Source: Chara braunii (taxonomy: Eukaryota > Streptophyta > Charophyceae > Charales > Characeae). Taken from it: a DNA stretch of 46,953 nt. The notes beneath the pieces are model-generated. The model was not told where the DNA came from, did no database searches, and saw only the letters and a list, made by a program, of their open reading frames with translations. The stretch is from contig BFEA01000465.1 in NCBI GenBank assembly GCA_003427395.1, positions 183,217-230,169 on the forward strand, given 5' to 3'. A program made the translations under genes and the position numbers. The stretch's first letter is position 1. Each line of letters starts with the position of its first letter. This document shows positions 7,880 to 18,296 of the stretch, piece after piece.

Positions 7880-9478
7880 ATGGCGAACCAGGGTGCTCAG
7901 CAGTAGCCACAGTTGGAAGTAGTGATGAACGTAGAAGAACAACAAACTTCTACCTCCACCCCTGAAACACCTTTGACTGCTACTCAGCAAAAGAAGGAGT
8001 TGCAGGAAAGACTGCAGCAGCAGCAGACCCTGCTTGCAGAATTGGAGAGACAGGAGGCAACCAAGTTAGAGGTTACAACAGATACTTCCATAAGGGAGTA
8101 CCTGTTGGAGCAGCTAAGGAAGGTTTTGACAGATGACCGTTGCTCCCAAATGAATAAGAATCTGGCAGAGTGGGCCCTTCTGAGCACAAGGCCACCAATT
8201 CTTATTTTACTAATTGGGATGATCGCATCGGCCGCCTGGAACGCAGGGTGGACGACCTGGCAGCTCAATAGTCTAAGATACTGAATGCAACTCAGAATCT
8301 GACTGCTCAACTGACCGCCGTCAAACTGATTGTTCCTCAGTCTCCTCCTCTCTCAGTGAAACCTTTCTCTTCTCCTCCTTCAACTGCCCCTGGTTCACGT
8401 CCATCTTCCCCTTCACCACCTCCTTCCCAAAAAGCCACAGCCAAGCCCACCTTTGCAGCTGTTGTAGCCAGGGATCAAAGAGGTCCCAAGATCCCTGCCC
8501 CCAACAAATTCAGAGAGGATGACCCCAAGACTGATGTTGGGGACTGGGCTGCAGGGACCAGAGCCTACTTGAGGGGCTTTATATGCCCAGAATAGACCAA
8601 GGTGGCAACGGTTCTGGGGCTGCTGGAGGGGCCTGCTCAAAAGTGGGTTACTTCTACCTCCAGCGCTATGCAGAAATCCATGGAGGATTGGGCTTTGGAA
8701 ATGGGAGTGGACAGTCTTCTACAGGCTCATGAAGACCGCTTTGCAGACAAGGAGAGGGTCCGCAAAGCTGCTGACAAGATTGCTCGCTTGGGGCAGCAGC
8801 GTTACAGCAGATCCCTGCAGTCTTTGTTCGCAAAGTTCGAGCAGGTAACTTCCACCCCAGATTTGGTCATGTCTGCAGACGACCTACGAACAAACTTTTG
8901 CAGGGCAGCCCCTGAGAAATTTTCTGTTGCATTGTACAATGCTGGGCACAAGGATTGGAGATCCTTTAGCCGTGCAGCCTTGGACATGGAGGCAAAACTT
9001 CATGTCCAGGCCCCCTCCTCTGATAGGAGGAAAGGTGCCTTCCCTCGTGGTGGTAGAAAGGGAAAGGCAGTATTTGCATATGCAGGGTGTGCATGAACTT
9101 CTGATTCAGACTCCCAGGCTGATATACCATCAGCTGGGACTGGATCAGCTGCTGAAACAGATGTTGCATCGACCCTGACTCAGGTTCTTCTGGAGTTCTA
9201 TAGCAACAGAAAAGATTTTCCCCCCCCACAACCTTAGCCAGTGCAAAGGGGAAGGACAAGGGACGTCGGCCTTCCTCCTCCCAGCGCCCTAATCTTCCAA
9301 AAGACGTCCATATGTCAGCTAACCCACTCAATCCCTCCACTCTCCCTTGGCATGACCTCAAGATACAGGAGGGAGTGTGGAGAAGAAGAAAGGAAAGAGG
9401 GGTCTGCCTGAGAGGTGAGGGACATCACTTTTTAAAAGACTGCCCTTACATGCCAGACCCGGGTCAGTCAAAAAATTG
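7880..9478 (+). pseudogene. gag: Ty3/Gypsy gag (capsid and nucleocapsid), broken
   Basis: The likely start is ATG at 7880 (MANQGAQQ). A TAG at 7904 replaces a probable CAG codon, and the frame then continues as a Gln/Glu-rich N-terminal region likely to form a coiled coil (RLERRVDDLAAQ near 8240). A frame change lies near 8180, and stops occur at 8269 and 8593. The middle part, DVGDWAAGTRAYLRGF onward and GLLEGPAQKWV, matches the retrotransposon gag capsid pattern. At the end, frame 0 has CLRGEGHHFLKDC (9405-9443), a zinc knuckle of the CCHC type that has lost its second cysteine and is one residue short. Gag normally forms the particle and binds RNA. This copy could not. Confidence 0.85.
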
Positions 9479-10033
9479 AAACAGATTCTCGGGACTGCAG
9501 TTCCTCCCAATGTTGCACCTTCATCTGCTCAAATAGGAGAATCTGCAGCTGTTTCAGTTGAGACTGTGGGTGAGAGTTTGGGGACTGCACGGGCAGCATC
9601 CTTCTGCTATGAGGATCCTGACCCGGATCAGGACCCGGGGCAAGATGAGCTTCAATCACTTGTTGCTTTCTTCCTTCATCTGAAGGAACAAAAGAAAAGC
9701 AAGTCTGATCTTAACCTACTTCGGTCTCTGATCAATCACATCAGGATCAAAGGGTTGTTGGATTGTGGAGCCACCAGAAACTTCATATCTCCCAGTGCTG
9801 TAAAAAAACTGCATCCGGGTATAAAAGTTCAGCAGCTGCAACAACCTTTGCTGGTCAGAATAGGTGACTCCAATGTTCTTACTATCAAGGAGAAGGTCAG
9901 GGGTATCCCTGTTACCTTCGACAGTGCTGGAGAAGTCAGACACAGTCTGAACTTCTACATATTCCCTGACTTACCCTTTGACCTGGTGTTCTCTATGCAG
10001 TGGCTAATGGTCGTCAACCCAAGGATCGACTGA
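9479..10033 (+). pseudogene. pol: retropepsin-type aspartic protease region
   Basis: One uninterrupted frame carries LLDCGATRNFIS (Asp codon at 9761-9763), equivalent to the usual D-S/T-G-A motif of plant Gypsy proteases, with Cys where Ser is common. Farther on, DLVFSMQWL stands where the family usually has a G-M-D/W-L-type strand. The domain should cleave the Gag-Pol precursor. The frame ends at 10033, and the linker to RT (10034-10276) is interrupted by stops, so any protease would be cut off from the rest of Pol. Confidence 0.85.
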
Positions 10034-10276
10034 TAGATCCCAAAGGTTGGACTGCCCAACATACAGGGGGTGTATCAACCATGTATGATTGTTGTTGAAC
10101 ACCACCCTAAAACCAGTTGCTACTATTTGAGAGCGAGGGAGCTCTATGCTTTCCCGCGCCAGTAAGACCATGAGCGTTTGTTCTTGGCTCTGGTCAAGCA
10201 GACAGATGCTCCTACTGTTTCCTATCCTCCTGAGATACAGTAGGTTGTGGATTAGTATGCCGATCTGATGCAGGAG

Positions 10277-11024
10277 CCCTTTGGGTTACCCAACTGGCCA
10301 ATCAAGCATCACATTGAGCTACTACCTGGAGCGGTCACTCCCAAGGGCCGCATCTACAGGATGTGCCCTTCAGCTTGAGACCCTGACCAGCAAAGGATGG
10401 ATACGACCAAGCACTTCTGAATTTGGGGCACCAATCCTCTTCGTCCCGGAAGGGAATGGAGAATTCAGAATGTGCATCGATTACAGGGGTCTCAATAAGA
10501 TCACTAGGAAGAGTACAAAGCCACTTCCTAGGATCAATGACCTTCTGGATATGGTGCAGGGCTGCACAGTATTTAGCAAAGTCGACCTCAAATCTGGATA
10601 TCACCAGATTGAGATGGCAGAGGAGGATGTCTATAAGACCGCCTTCAATACCAGGTATGGTACTTACGAGTTCCTGGTCATGCTATTTGGACTTTGCAAC
10701 GCCCCAGGTACCTTCCAGACCGAGATGCACCGCATCTTCAGGCCTTACCTGAACAAGTTCATGGTTGTCTACCTGGATGACATCCTGGTATTCAACCGAA
10801 CTACCAGGGCATATGCGGAGCACTTGACTCTAGTCCTTCAGTCATTACATGACAGCCAGTATAAGATTAACAGAGAGAAGTCCTCTTTTGTAGTTCCCTC
10901 TGTCATCTATCTGGGTCATGTAATCTCTGGAGATGGTTTGACTCCTGAAACAGCCAAGATAACTGCTATTCATGAGTGGCCCCAGCCACAGACAGTGAGG
11001 AATGTCAGGTCCTTCATGGGTTAA
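10277..11024 (+). pseudogene. pol: reverse transcriptase domain
   Basis: HHIELLPGAVTPKGRIYRM begins the domain in one frame. After a frame change near 10370 the rest runs open to 11024. The motifs in order are FRMCIDYRGLNK, FSKVDLKSGYHQI (first catalytic Asp), FGLCNAPGTFQ, YLDDILVF (10770-10793, the catalytic Asp pair) and YLGHVISGDGL. The catalytic residues are all present, so the core is well preserved. A TAA at 11022 falls where the family has Leu in FMGLASYYRKFV, most simply TTA changed to TAA, and the thumb region continues after it in the same frame. Confidence 0.95.
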
Positions 11025-11794
11025 GCCTCATACTACAGAAAGTTTGTCAGGAACTTTTCTGCAGTGGCTGTACCCCTGACCAATCTGCGGTGGTTGTACC
11101 CCTGACCAACCTAACAAAGAAAGACAATCCTTTTCTTTGGTTCCTTCCCTGTCAGTTGGTCTTCACACGACTCAAGAAGGTCTTGACTCGTGCACCAGTG
11201 CTGAAGTTGTCTGACCCCACTTTGCCATTCATCCTGACCACTGACGCCAGCCAGTATGGCATTGGGGCAGTTCTTCAGCAGGATGATGAGAATGGTCTAT
11301 GGCCTATAGAATTCATGAGTAAGAAGATAAAAACTCAAAAGCTTTAGGACTCTACCTACGAGAAAGAGCTATATGCTCTTGTCTGTGCCATGAAACACTG
11401 GAAACACTTTCTCCTGGGAAGACACTTCAAGATTTTTTCAGACCACTCCACCTTACAGTGGATGAAATCCCAGGGAGAGTTAAATGATAAGCTGACACGA
11501 TACATTCAGTTCATAGACATGTTTGATTTTGAACTGAAGAAGGGATGCTACAATAAGGTAGCAGATGCCCTCTCTTGTAGGCCTGACTCTTTTACACTGA
11601 TCTCCTCTACTCACTTCTTTGGGGAGGAGACCCGTCAGACCATCGCTCATCTTCTGCCTCAGGACCCGACTTATGAACCCATAGTCAGGAATCTGCAAAC
11701 GGATCCCAATTCTGAACTCGGCTATGCCCTGAGTTCAGATTTGCTGTATACCTACAGCAGAGGTGAGGAGCGCTTGTGCATTCCCCCAGATTAG
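11025..11794 (+). pseudogene. pol: RT thumb and RNase H domain
   Basis: After the stop, ASYYRKFVRNFSAVAVPLTN reads on in the RT frame. A 26-bp tandem duplication (11061-11086 and 11087-11112, three differences) then shifts the frame. In the new frame RNase H appears: FILTTDASQYGIGAVL (Asp codon at 11243), a TAG at 11345, then STYEKELYALV with the Glu, and HFKIFSDHSTLQW with the next Asp, followed by KVADALSCRP. These are the D-E-D residues that degrade the RNA strand of the hybrid. Without the stop and duplication the domain would be complete. Confidence 0.9.
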
Positions 11795-13122
11795 CGGCTC
11801 AGGACATTGCTGATGTCAGAGTGTCATGATGCACGTGAACATTTTGGGTTCTTAAAGTCTTATGCAGCCCTCTCGCAACTCTTCTTCTGGAAGGAGATGC
11901 GGAGTGATATGTTGCGCTATATGGAAACCTGCGAGCTTTGCCAGAGGAACAAGGTCCAGCGTAGGGCTCCTCTGGGACTACTCAAACTCTTACCCATACT
12001 TGATGGCCCTGCTGAATCTGTGTCGATTGACTTCACAGATTTAGGCAAGACCACCCCTCGTGACATGCGTCAAGTAATGGTCTACGTGGAGAGGTTTTGC
12101 AAATACGCAGAGTTCATCCCCTTGCCAGAGGTAGCTAGAGTCCCGGTTGTGAGAGCAGCCTTTTCGGAGAGGTGGGTCACACACCATGGACCGCCCCTTC
12201 TATAGTCAGTAATAGAGACCCCCGATTTTGCAGCGATGAGTGGCAGTCCTACTGTAAGGACTACCTGCACTCACGATTGGACATGACTTCTTGTCATCAT
12301 CCTGAAGGCAATGGTCAGGCTGAAGTGATGAACCAAATCTTATTCCAACTGCTGCGTCCTGTCATCTCTCCAGATCAGCAGGACTGGGATCTCCATTTGG
12401 CTCGAGCACAACTTGTTTATAACATGTCTGTCCATTCCTCGACTGGGTTCAGTCCATATCGGTTGCACTGGGGACGTGAACCACGACATCCTCTCGATCA
12501 TATCATCGATAAAGCTAAGTCAGACCTGACATCAAGCACCGCAGAGTTCACCAGACGCTACCGCATAGATGTGGAAAAAGCACGGGCGAACTTGTTCAAA
12601 GCCCAAAAGACAATGATTGAACAAGCTAATCGCCACAGGCGGCCTTCCCCAATCCGCACTGGTGATTATGTCTGGGTAGCCAGTTCTGAGTTGTCGAGGG
12701 AGGATGATATCTCCCCCAAGCTGTTGCCCCGTTATTTGGGTCCATGGCAGGTCTTAGATACAGTGGGCGCTGATCCATTCGGCCCATCCTATGTCATCGA
12801 CGTCTCACTGCATCTACGAACCTTCCCGGTCTTCCATGCATCTAAGCTGCTTCCATTCACTCCAACTGATGCATTCCCTGACCGGTCTCCTCAATTTGGT
12901 CCACCGATCCCTTGCAAGGGTTATGACGTGGAATGGATTGAGGATGAGTGGGGCACAGGCCTCGATCGACAGTATCTTGTGAGGTTCGCTTTCCAGCCTC
13001 CTACCGAGAACCGTTGGTTCTACAGAAGGGAACTTCTCAAGATAGTAAAGTCAGTTGTTCTACGATATGAAGCGGCTCAGAAGGACAACCTTCCTCGCCG
13101 TTCACCTTGTCTGCATCCCTAG
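11795..13122 (+). pseudogene. pol: integrase with chromodomain-like C-terminus
   Basis: It continues the RNase H frame after TAG at 11792. The zinc-binding HHCC set is visible: His codons at 11825 and 11840, Cys codons at 11930 and 11939 (CELCQRNK). The core has catalytic Asp at 12029 (SIDF), Asp at 12217 (SNRDPRF) and Glu at 12322 (NGQAEVMN). A one-base frame change near 12195, between HHGPP and SIVSNRD, breaks the core. The C-terminal part holds the usual GD/W-V strand (TGDYVWVASSEL) and LRTFPVFHASKLLPF. GYDVEWIEDEWGTG followed by QYLVRFAFQPP resembles the start and middle of a chromodomain, with some aromatic residues replaced. The frame ends at the TAG at 13120-13122. Confidence 0.9.
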
Positions 13123-13141
13123 CTCGGAGGTCCTTGCTCCC

Positions 13142-13155
13142 TGGGGGGTTAAGCC
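13142..13155 (+). other. polypurine tract
   Basis: TGGGGGGTTAAGCC directly precedes the 3' LTR. It is a short purine run of the kind used to prime plus-strand synthesis, although the last bases are not all purines. Confidence 0.6.
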
Positions 13156-14347
13156 TGCAATGACTTGCTGATTTTGACTGCCTAGACTGACTGCGAGGCT
13201 GTACAGTAACAGCGGTAGGGTAGATTCATAATTTTGTTTGGCTGAGGGCTAACCGAAAGACCTACCTGTAAGGAATATTCGTGAGGGACATATCCGCAAA
13301 TTTGGGAAAATACAGGCCCAGCATTAATTCGGAATTCCTACAGTTGACCCTAACTACGTACAGCGGACCCGGGCTACCCCTCGGACGGACAGGCCCTAAG
13401 GGCCTATCCCGATAGACGGTCATATAGCCTATAGCCGGGTAGGGAGAGACCGAGAGGCCAAAACTGGAACGATACCGGTCGGTCCAGTCAGTCGGGTCTA
13501 GGTCTAGGCTAGGGTAGTGTAGATCTATTAATAGATTAGGAAAATCAATTTCGGACTTTTGGTTGTTCATTCTCGCAAAGCAGCGTGTGGAGAAGCCAAA
13601 CAAGTTGGCGGTGGTAATTGTGTACAGGCGGCATCGTGAGACCCTTGCCGCGGATGGCAGCCATAGCCGGCCCTTCTGGAGGTCACCAGAGTTGGGGCAT
13701 CCTCAACGCATCTACCCTTAAGGGTATCTGCGTCTGGCCGGGCTAGATCGAGGCTCTTCACTGAGTGTTTGTGGGTGGCAGCAGCCATAGCTCCCTGGTT
13801 CTTCGTTAGAGTTATCCATTGGCACTGAAGACTTCATCGCAGGATCTGTTCTTCATCTGGGTGGTCGGCGTTGGCCTCTGGGAGACCATTTCAGTGTTGT
13901 GCTACTAATTGGGTGTAGGGTAGAGAGTGGAGTGTGGGGTTCTGAGAGTGGTGAGACACTGGAACAAACTCTGTAACGATATCTGGTTTTAATTGGCTCA
14001 ACATCAGTGTGAATTCCAATTGTTATCCTCGCAGGTTTCTTCTTGTGATTGTTTGTTGGGAGTTGTGTCAGAGAGTGAGAAACACGCAGTGTCCTCTCCC
14101 NGTGAATTCCAATTGTTATCCTCGCAGGTTTCTTCTTGTGATTGTTTGTTGGGAGTTGTGTCAGAGAGTGAGAAACACGCAGTGTCCTCTCCCCATCGGT
14201 GCATAGCTGAACTTTCGCTGTTTACTCTGATCTGTGTACAATTGGACTTTGTCTCCTCTCCCCCTTCTCTTATGCATGTATGGGCGTGTATAAGATTGTT
14301 TGTGTGTGAGTGGTGGTAAAAATCGTCAGACAACCAAGTTCATAACA
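13156..14347 (+). repeat. 3' LTR (1192 bp, including a 93-base assembly duplication)
   Basis: Aligns end to end with 5250-6348. The extra 93 bases are exactly one 92-bp duplicate plus one N at 14101. Removing them gives 1099 bp, identical to the 5' LTR length. The differences between LTRs that I counted are mostly C/T and G/A changes, consistent with deamination of methylated cytosines in a silenced element. Confidence 0.95.
14009..14193 (+). other. probable assembly join artefact: exact 92-bp repeat across a single N
   Basis: 14009-14100 and 14102-14193 are identical, separated by one N at 14101. The 5' LTR has this sequence once. Two contigs that overlap by 92 bp and were joined without merging the overlap would give this. 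Confidence 0.85.
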
Positions 14348-15140
14348 TATTAGTGGGGAGCTTCACCTGCTGGAAATAGAGTCCAGCATCCCAATACATC
14401 TGATGAGGAGTAAGCATTCAATGAGTATGTGTATGTTTGATCTACTTGTTACCGACGGAGCAATGGTCTACCTTGGGTTCCAACGGTGTTTCTAACAACC
14501 CAGAGTAGGCATACTGTATAGGTGCTGAGTAAGTGTACGGTTGACTGTAGTGGGTTGCTCTTATTGTCCGTTGTGTAAAGTATATTGATAGGCAGGCATG
14601 ATTGTTGTGGGTTAAGGGTAGTGAGTTGTGGTCTATCGGATGAAGTAGGTATAAGGTCGGTATGCGTGTGTATGTGTATTTGTCTATGCTGCTGGATAGG
14701 TATGGATAAGTTTGCGGATGTCAAATCTGCACTTTCCTTATAAGAGGCCGTCTCTATGAACGTTCTTCTTATTATCGTGCATTCAGACTGACATGCTGCA
14801 AGCGTTTGTCTTGTTAAATGGAGATGAAGTATGTTGTGATTTATGGGTTGTAGTGGGCATAAGCACTATGAGAATGTCTGTATGCATCAATATAGGATTA
14901 TACGTTGTGCTTTGTGGTTTGAGGCTAGAGGTGTAGCAAAATCGTGTTGTGTCTGTGTTCGTACAGTTGTGCATTTGACCACTGAAGGTTGAAAGTACGA
15001 ATCCTTTTTTCCCTCCTGTGCGTGTTTCCTGAAATTTACTTCCATCCCAATTTCTCCGAGAATTGTTATTGACCAAGAGTCCCTGAAACCCTTCGACCCC
15101 CCTGACCTTAAACCCAAACCCTACACTGTGACGGGCTGTC
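14348..15140. other. unassigned flank, no gene seen
   Basis: Unique-looking sequence rich in TG/GT steps. Open frames on the minus strand give His/Thr-rich peptides from those steps and are not credible genes. The string TTAAACCCAAACCCTA near 15109 only faintly resembles a plant telomere repeat. Confidence 0.5.
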
Positions 15141-15367
15141 TTCCGTAACCACTCTACTTTCTGCGCGATGTTATGGGACGGGTCGGAGGGGGAGCAGTGG
15201 AAAGACGGGTCGGTCGGACAAGTTGCATGGATACCCTCGTTTCTTTTGTTTTTCTGGGAGTCGGTCGGGTCGGTATCGGGAAAATCCCGGGCAGACGATT
15301 GAGTAACCGCGCCTCAGCGAGCACGATGGACAGCGGTTGTCATGACTTCTTTCTTGTTCTGCTGTGA
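15141..15367 (+). pseudogene. truncated 3' end of an eroded ORF (copy A of the 37.7-38.6 kb gene)
   Basis: The last residues, NRASASTMDSGCHDFFLVLL and stop (15365), match the ends of two other copies: DRASASTKNNYCHSFFLVLR (stop 38604) and, inverted, DHALSSVKDNCCRNFFLVLL at about 36250. Conservation of frame and stop position in three diverged copies argues that this is a true C-terminus. The product is unknown. Upstream of about 15150 the similarity is lost, so this copy is 5'-truncated. Confidence 0.5.
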
Positions 15368-16118
15368 GCAATAGGAATTTTTGGCGCGATCATCGCGCGG
15401 GAATATCATTTTTAAAATTTCAACTGATGTCGAGATCCTACGGGCTTGAGGAATTGTTTGTGGACTTTTCGAAATTTCCTTTTGCAATTAGGACTAAGAC
15501 TAGGAATTTAGGCGCTCCAAATTTTGTTGTACCACACTTCTCACTTGCGCACACTTTGCTGTGCTAGGAATTAGGCTCTGACTGGATCGCGCCCTTAATC
15601 TTGTGTAACTGTCGCTTTTGGCAGACGCGATTGTAACTGTATCTTTCTAGTTTCTTGATTTCCTCATGTTTGCTCGCCTTCTTCTTCTTTGTCTTGTGTC
15701 CTTAATACTCTGTTCTAATTGGCCTGAATGCCTGTACGACCGGATCGATGCGTGGAGAGTGGGTACGTCCCCCACGCCGCGGCCTGGCCATGCAGACGTA
15801 GGCACTTCCTCTCTTCTCCTCCTGACCACTTGGGCTTAATCTCGTATCTTTCTCGCAAGCGTGCGTGATATAAATTTCGCAAACACGATTGGTTTGCTCT
15901 CTATGAACTTTGGAGTTAGCGCGATCAGTGACGGTCGGCTAACGAGTCAACTTGAAGAGGTGAGTCAACGAGAGAATTGGGCGATCCGACGAGTTGGTGT
16001 CAGGTATGCGGGGTTGACATGCTGGCCGCGGTGGACTGTGGCGCATGGGCGAACCTGACTTGCATGCTCGAACCAAGTGGGGTGACAACTCTGTGTTGAT
16101 GCGCGACGATGGACTGCC
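15290..16118 (+). repeat. module R0, copy A
   Basis: Homologous by eye to 38545-39345 and, inverted, to 35480-36330. Shared landmarks are CGGATCGATGCGTGGAGAGTG near 15742 (variants elsewhere), CCACGCCGCGGCC, and the end GGGTGACAACTCTGTGT near 16079. In this copy R0 runs directly into R1, while in C a (GA)n tract and an ORF lie between them. Confidence 0.7.
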
Positions 16119-16125
16119 TGCTGTC

Positions 16126-17430
16126 GAGCGCATCGATCCGGCACTACTCAAGGGCAGCGCGGGACCCTCCCGGCCGCGTCACGCAGGAGTTGGCATTTAA
16201 TCCTCGTCGCAATACATACATGGACCTTCCACAAGCCGCTCTGGCCGAGTGCGCCTGCCATACCTCTCGCGAGCCCCTACGACAGGATAGGGTATACGCG
16301 AGGCACGACTTACCTCCACCTTACGGGAGCTGTCACCTCCCTTCGGTGGGCGTATCCCCGCCGAGCTACCAGTTCACAGTATGAAAGCTAACCAGTTGCA
16401 ATCGCAGAGGTGGACCAGCCGAGGGCGTTTCTCGTTCGCTGTAGCATAGGGGGTACGCGCGGTACTACGCCTCTATCGGACCCGCACGAGAGCCGACATC
16501 TTGGGGGGCTGAGGTCCCAAGCGCGACTCGACGTCGGTCGACTAGAACGTATCCTACACGCCACGCCCACACCACTATAAGGAACATAAAATTAAAACAC
16601 ACACACAACATGCGCATGAAACGACACAACATAAACAACGCGACAACGCTCCTAGTCCCTCGGTAGCCATCCCATAATTTTTCCTATGCGGACCTAACAC
16701 ACCTGAAGCGCACTGCAAACTCAATTTTAAATGAAAATGAAAAAGATGAGAGCATACGGTGGAACCGGTGAAACATTCGAATCTCTTTTCGAATGGGGCA
16801 GAGGGCTCGTAGTACCTTTATTTACAGCAGCAACCTAGCAATAGGCGCGCAGCGCAGCTCTGGACCTAACACACCTGAAGCGCACTGCAGACTCAATCTT
16901 AAATGAAAATGAAAAAGATGAGAGCATACGGTCTATCTTCACTCAAAGACTAAGAGGCAACCGTCTACTAAGTAAGATGCGATTTGATCTGTAGTAGATG
17001 GGAAAAAACCCTGCCCGGATCTTATCCGGATAGGCGTCGCGAGTGAGACTTAGTATGAAACCGCGCAGACGCCGGACTTTCTCATATCGACTCGCAATGC
17101 AAGCATGCGCAAGCAGTCGCAATGATGACGTACTATGTAGTGCTCATAGTCAAGCGGTCCCTCGTGGATCTGAATACCGCTTATGAAACTCAAGTGTCAG
17201 ACTCAAAGTATCGTGAGGGTCTACTCTCTCACGATATTGCACGGCTCAAGGAATAGCCGTGAGGCCGCCGCGAGACCTCGGGCCTTTGGCTTGAGTGTCT
17301 TGGCAGGCGGGGCAAATAGGCTCTGCGCGGGGGGAAATTCCTTCCATGCAGAGTCTAGGGCTTGGGATGTCCTAGACAAAGACCTTGAATCCCGGCCCAG
17401 GCAGGACCAACGTCCGACTAAGAACTAAAG
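16126..17430 (+). repeat. module R1, copy A
   Basis: Starts CTGTCGAGCGCATCG and matches 26388-27275 and 40748-41690, for example CGACAGGATAGGG and GTATCCCCGCCGAGCTACCAG-like segments. One reading frame of about 90 codons is open in all three copies (LPQAA, HTSR, PLRQDR), but the opposite strand is open too, so coding is unproven. This copy has about 340 extra bases holding a direct repeat. It also has perfect hairpins TATCGTGAG/CTCACGATA (17209-17236) and CACGGCT/AGCCGTG (17240-17261). Confidence 0.7.
16690..16932 (+). repeat. 71-bp direct repeat within R1 of copy A
   Basis: 16690-16760 and 16862-16932 begin GGACCTAACACACCTGAAGC and end GAGAGCATACGGT, with two or three differences. They flank about 100 bases. 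Copies B and C lack this stretch, so it was inserted or duplicated only in A. Confidence 0.8.
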
Positions 17431-17531
17431 AAAAAGTATACAATCAAGAGGCGGGGGTTTTCTGTCTACCTCAACCCCTATTTAACCCTTAATACGCTGG
17501 CCCCTTGGGCCATGCGAGCTTCCAATATGGG

Positions 17532-17550
17532 TACACACACACACACACAT

Positions 17551-17613
<63 letters not shown>
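17532..17613 (+). repeat. (AC)n(AT)n microsatellite
   Basis: A run of AC dinucleotides followed by about 25 AT dinucleotides, at the R1/R2 boundary of copy A. Confidence 0.95.
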
Positions 17614-17615
<2 letters not shown>

Positions 17616-18296
17616 AGGAGGATAAGTATGTGATGATCACTTCTCACAGTCACAATGGGGCTCCTCACAACCATGTAAATATGTGTGATCGCAGACAGTC
17701 AAATCAAAAATCCGAACCACAGAGCATACCTGCAATCACATCAACAGTCCAACAAAGTTCACGCACTACACGGAGTCTACCCTTACCACTTTCTGCACTT
17801 ATACCCCTCGCTTTAACCATGCAATCCCCAACCTCCAGCCAACCAACCATAATTAAATACTCAGTACCTTTGTCAAATGACCATTCAATAAAAGTCTGGG
17901 TGAAACCTTAACAAAACAATAAAAATCACCAAGGCTAAAACCTTTTTAGGTTGAGTATTTAGGGTGAGTTGGAATTGAGTCGTAAACCGACGAATCGACA
18001 ACCGACCTGTTATCAGTGATAACAAAAGGTGATCCTCGTGGGATCAAAACTTAATCTAGTCCAGAATCCTGAATTGACTTGTTCAAGAAGACTTATAACA
18101 CAAGACAGACCAATCCCCAAGCTAAGTTTATAAGTTCATGTAGAATAATCTTCTTATCACGACCTCACCCAAATCATCCTAATTAACTAAGCATAAACTT
18201 ACCTTTAAGCAGGTGTCAAAGCAAAGGTAGACCCTGGCATAATCCCCCCTACACGGAGTGAATCCCCCAGAATTGCCACCTGTCAAAATATAATCT

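Larger units (their letters stand above)
5250..14347 (+). mobile_element. complete but inactive Ty3/Gypsy LTR retrotransposon
   Basis: The order is 5' LTR, tRNA primer site, gag, protease, reverse transcriptase, RNase H, integrase, purine tract, 3' LTR. The domain order PR-RT-RH-INT identifies Ty3/Gypsy (Metaviridae-type) rather than Copia, and the C-terminal part of integrase resembles a chromodomain, pointing to a chromovirus. LTR ends are TG...CA. The 4 bases TATT occur immediately before the 5' LTR and after the 3' LTR, a likely remnant of the target duplication. The pol frame has several stops and at least three frame changes, so it cannot act alone. LTR-to-LTR divergence is about 7 percent by my hand count, mostly transitions, so the insertion is not recent. 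Confidence 0.95.

Noticed and set aside
15100-15125. Interstitial telomere repeat (CCCTAAA-like)
   Set aside because: Only two imperfect units are present and there is no array.
16109-16384. Protein gene in module R1
   Set aside because: The frame is open in three copies, but the antisense frame is open as well and nucleotide similarity is high throughout, so there is no evidence of coding selection.
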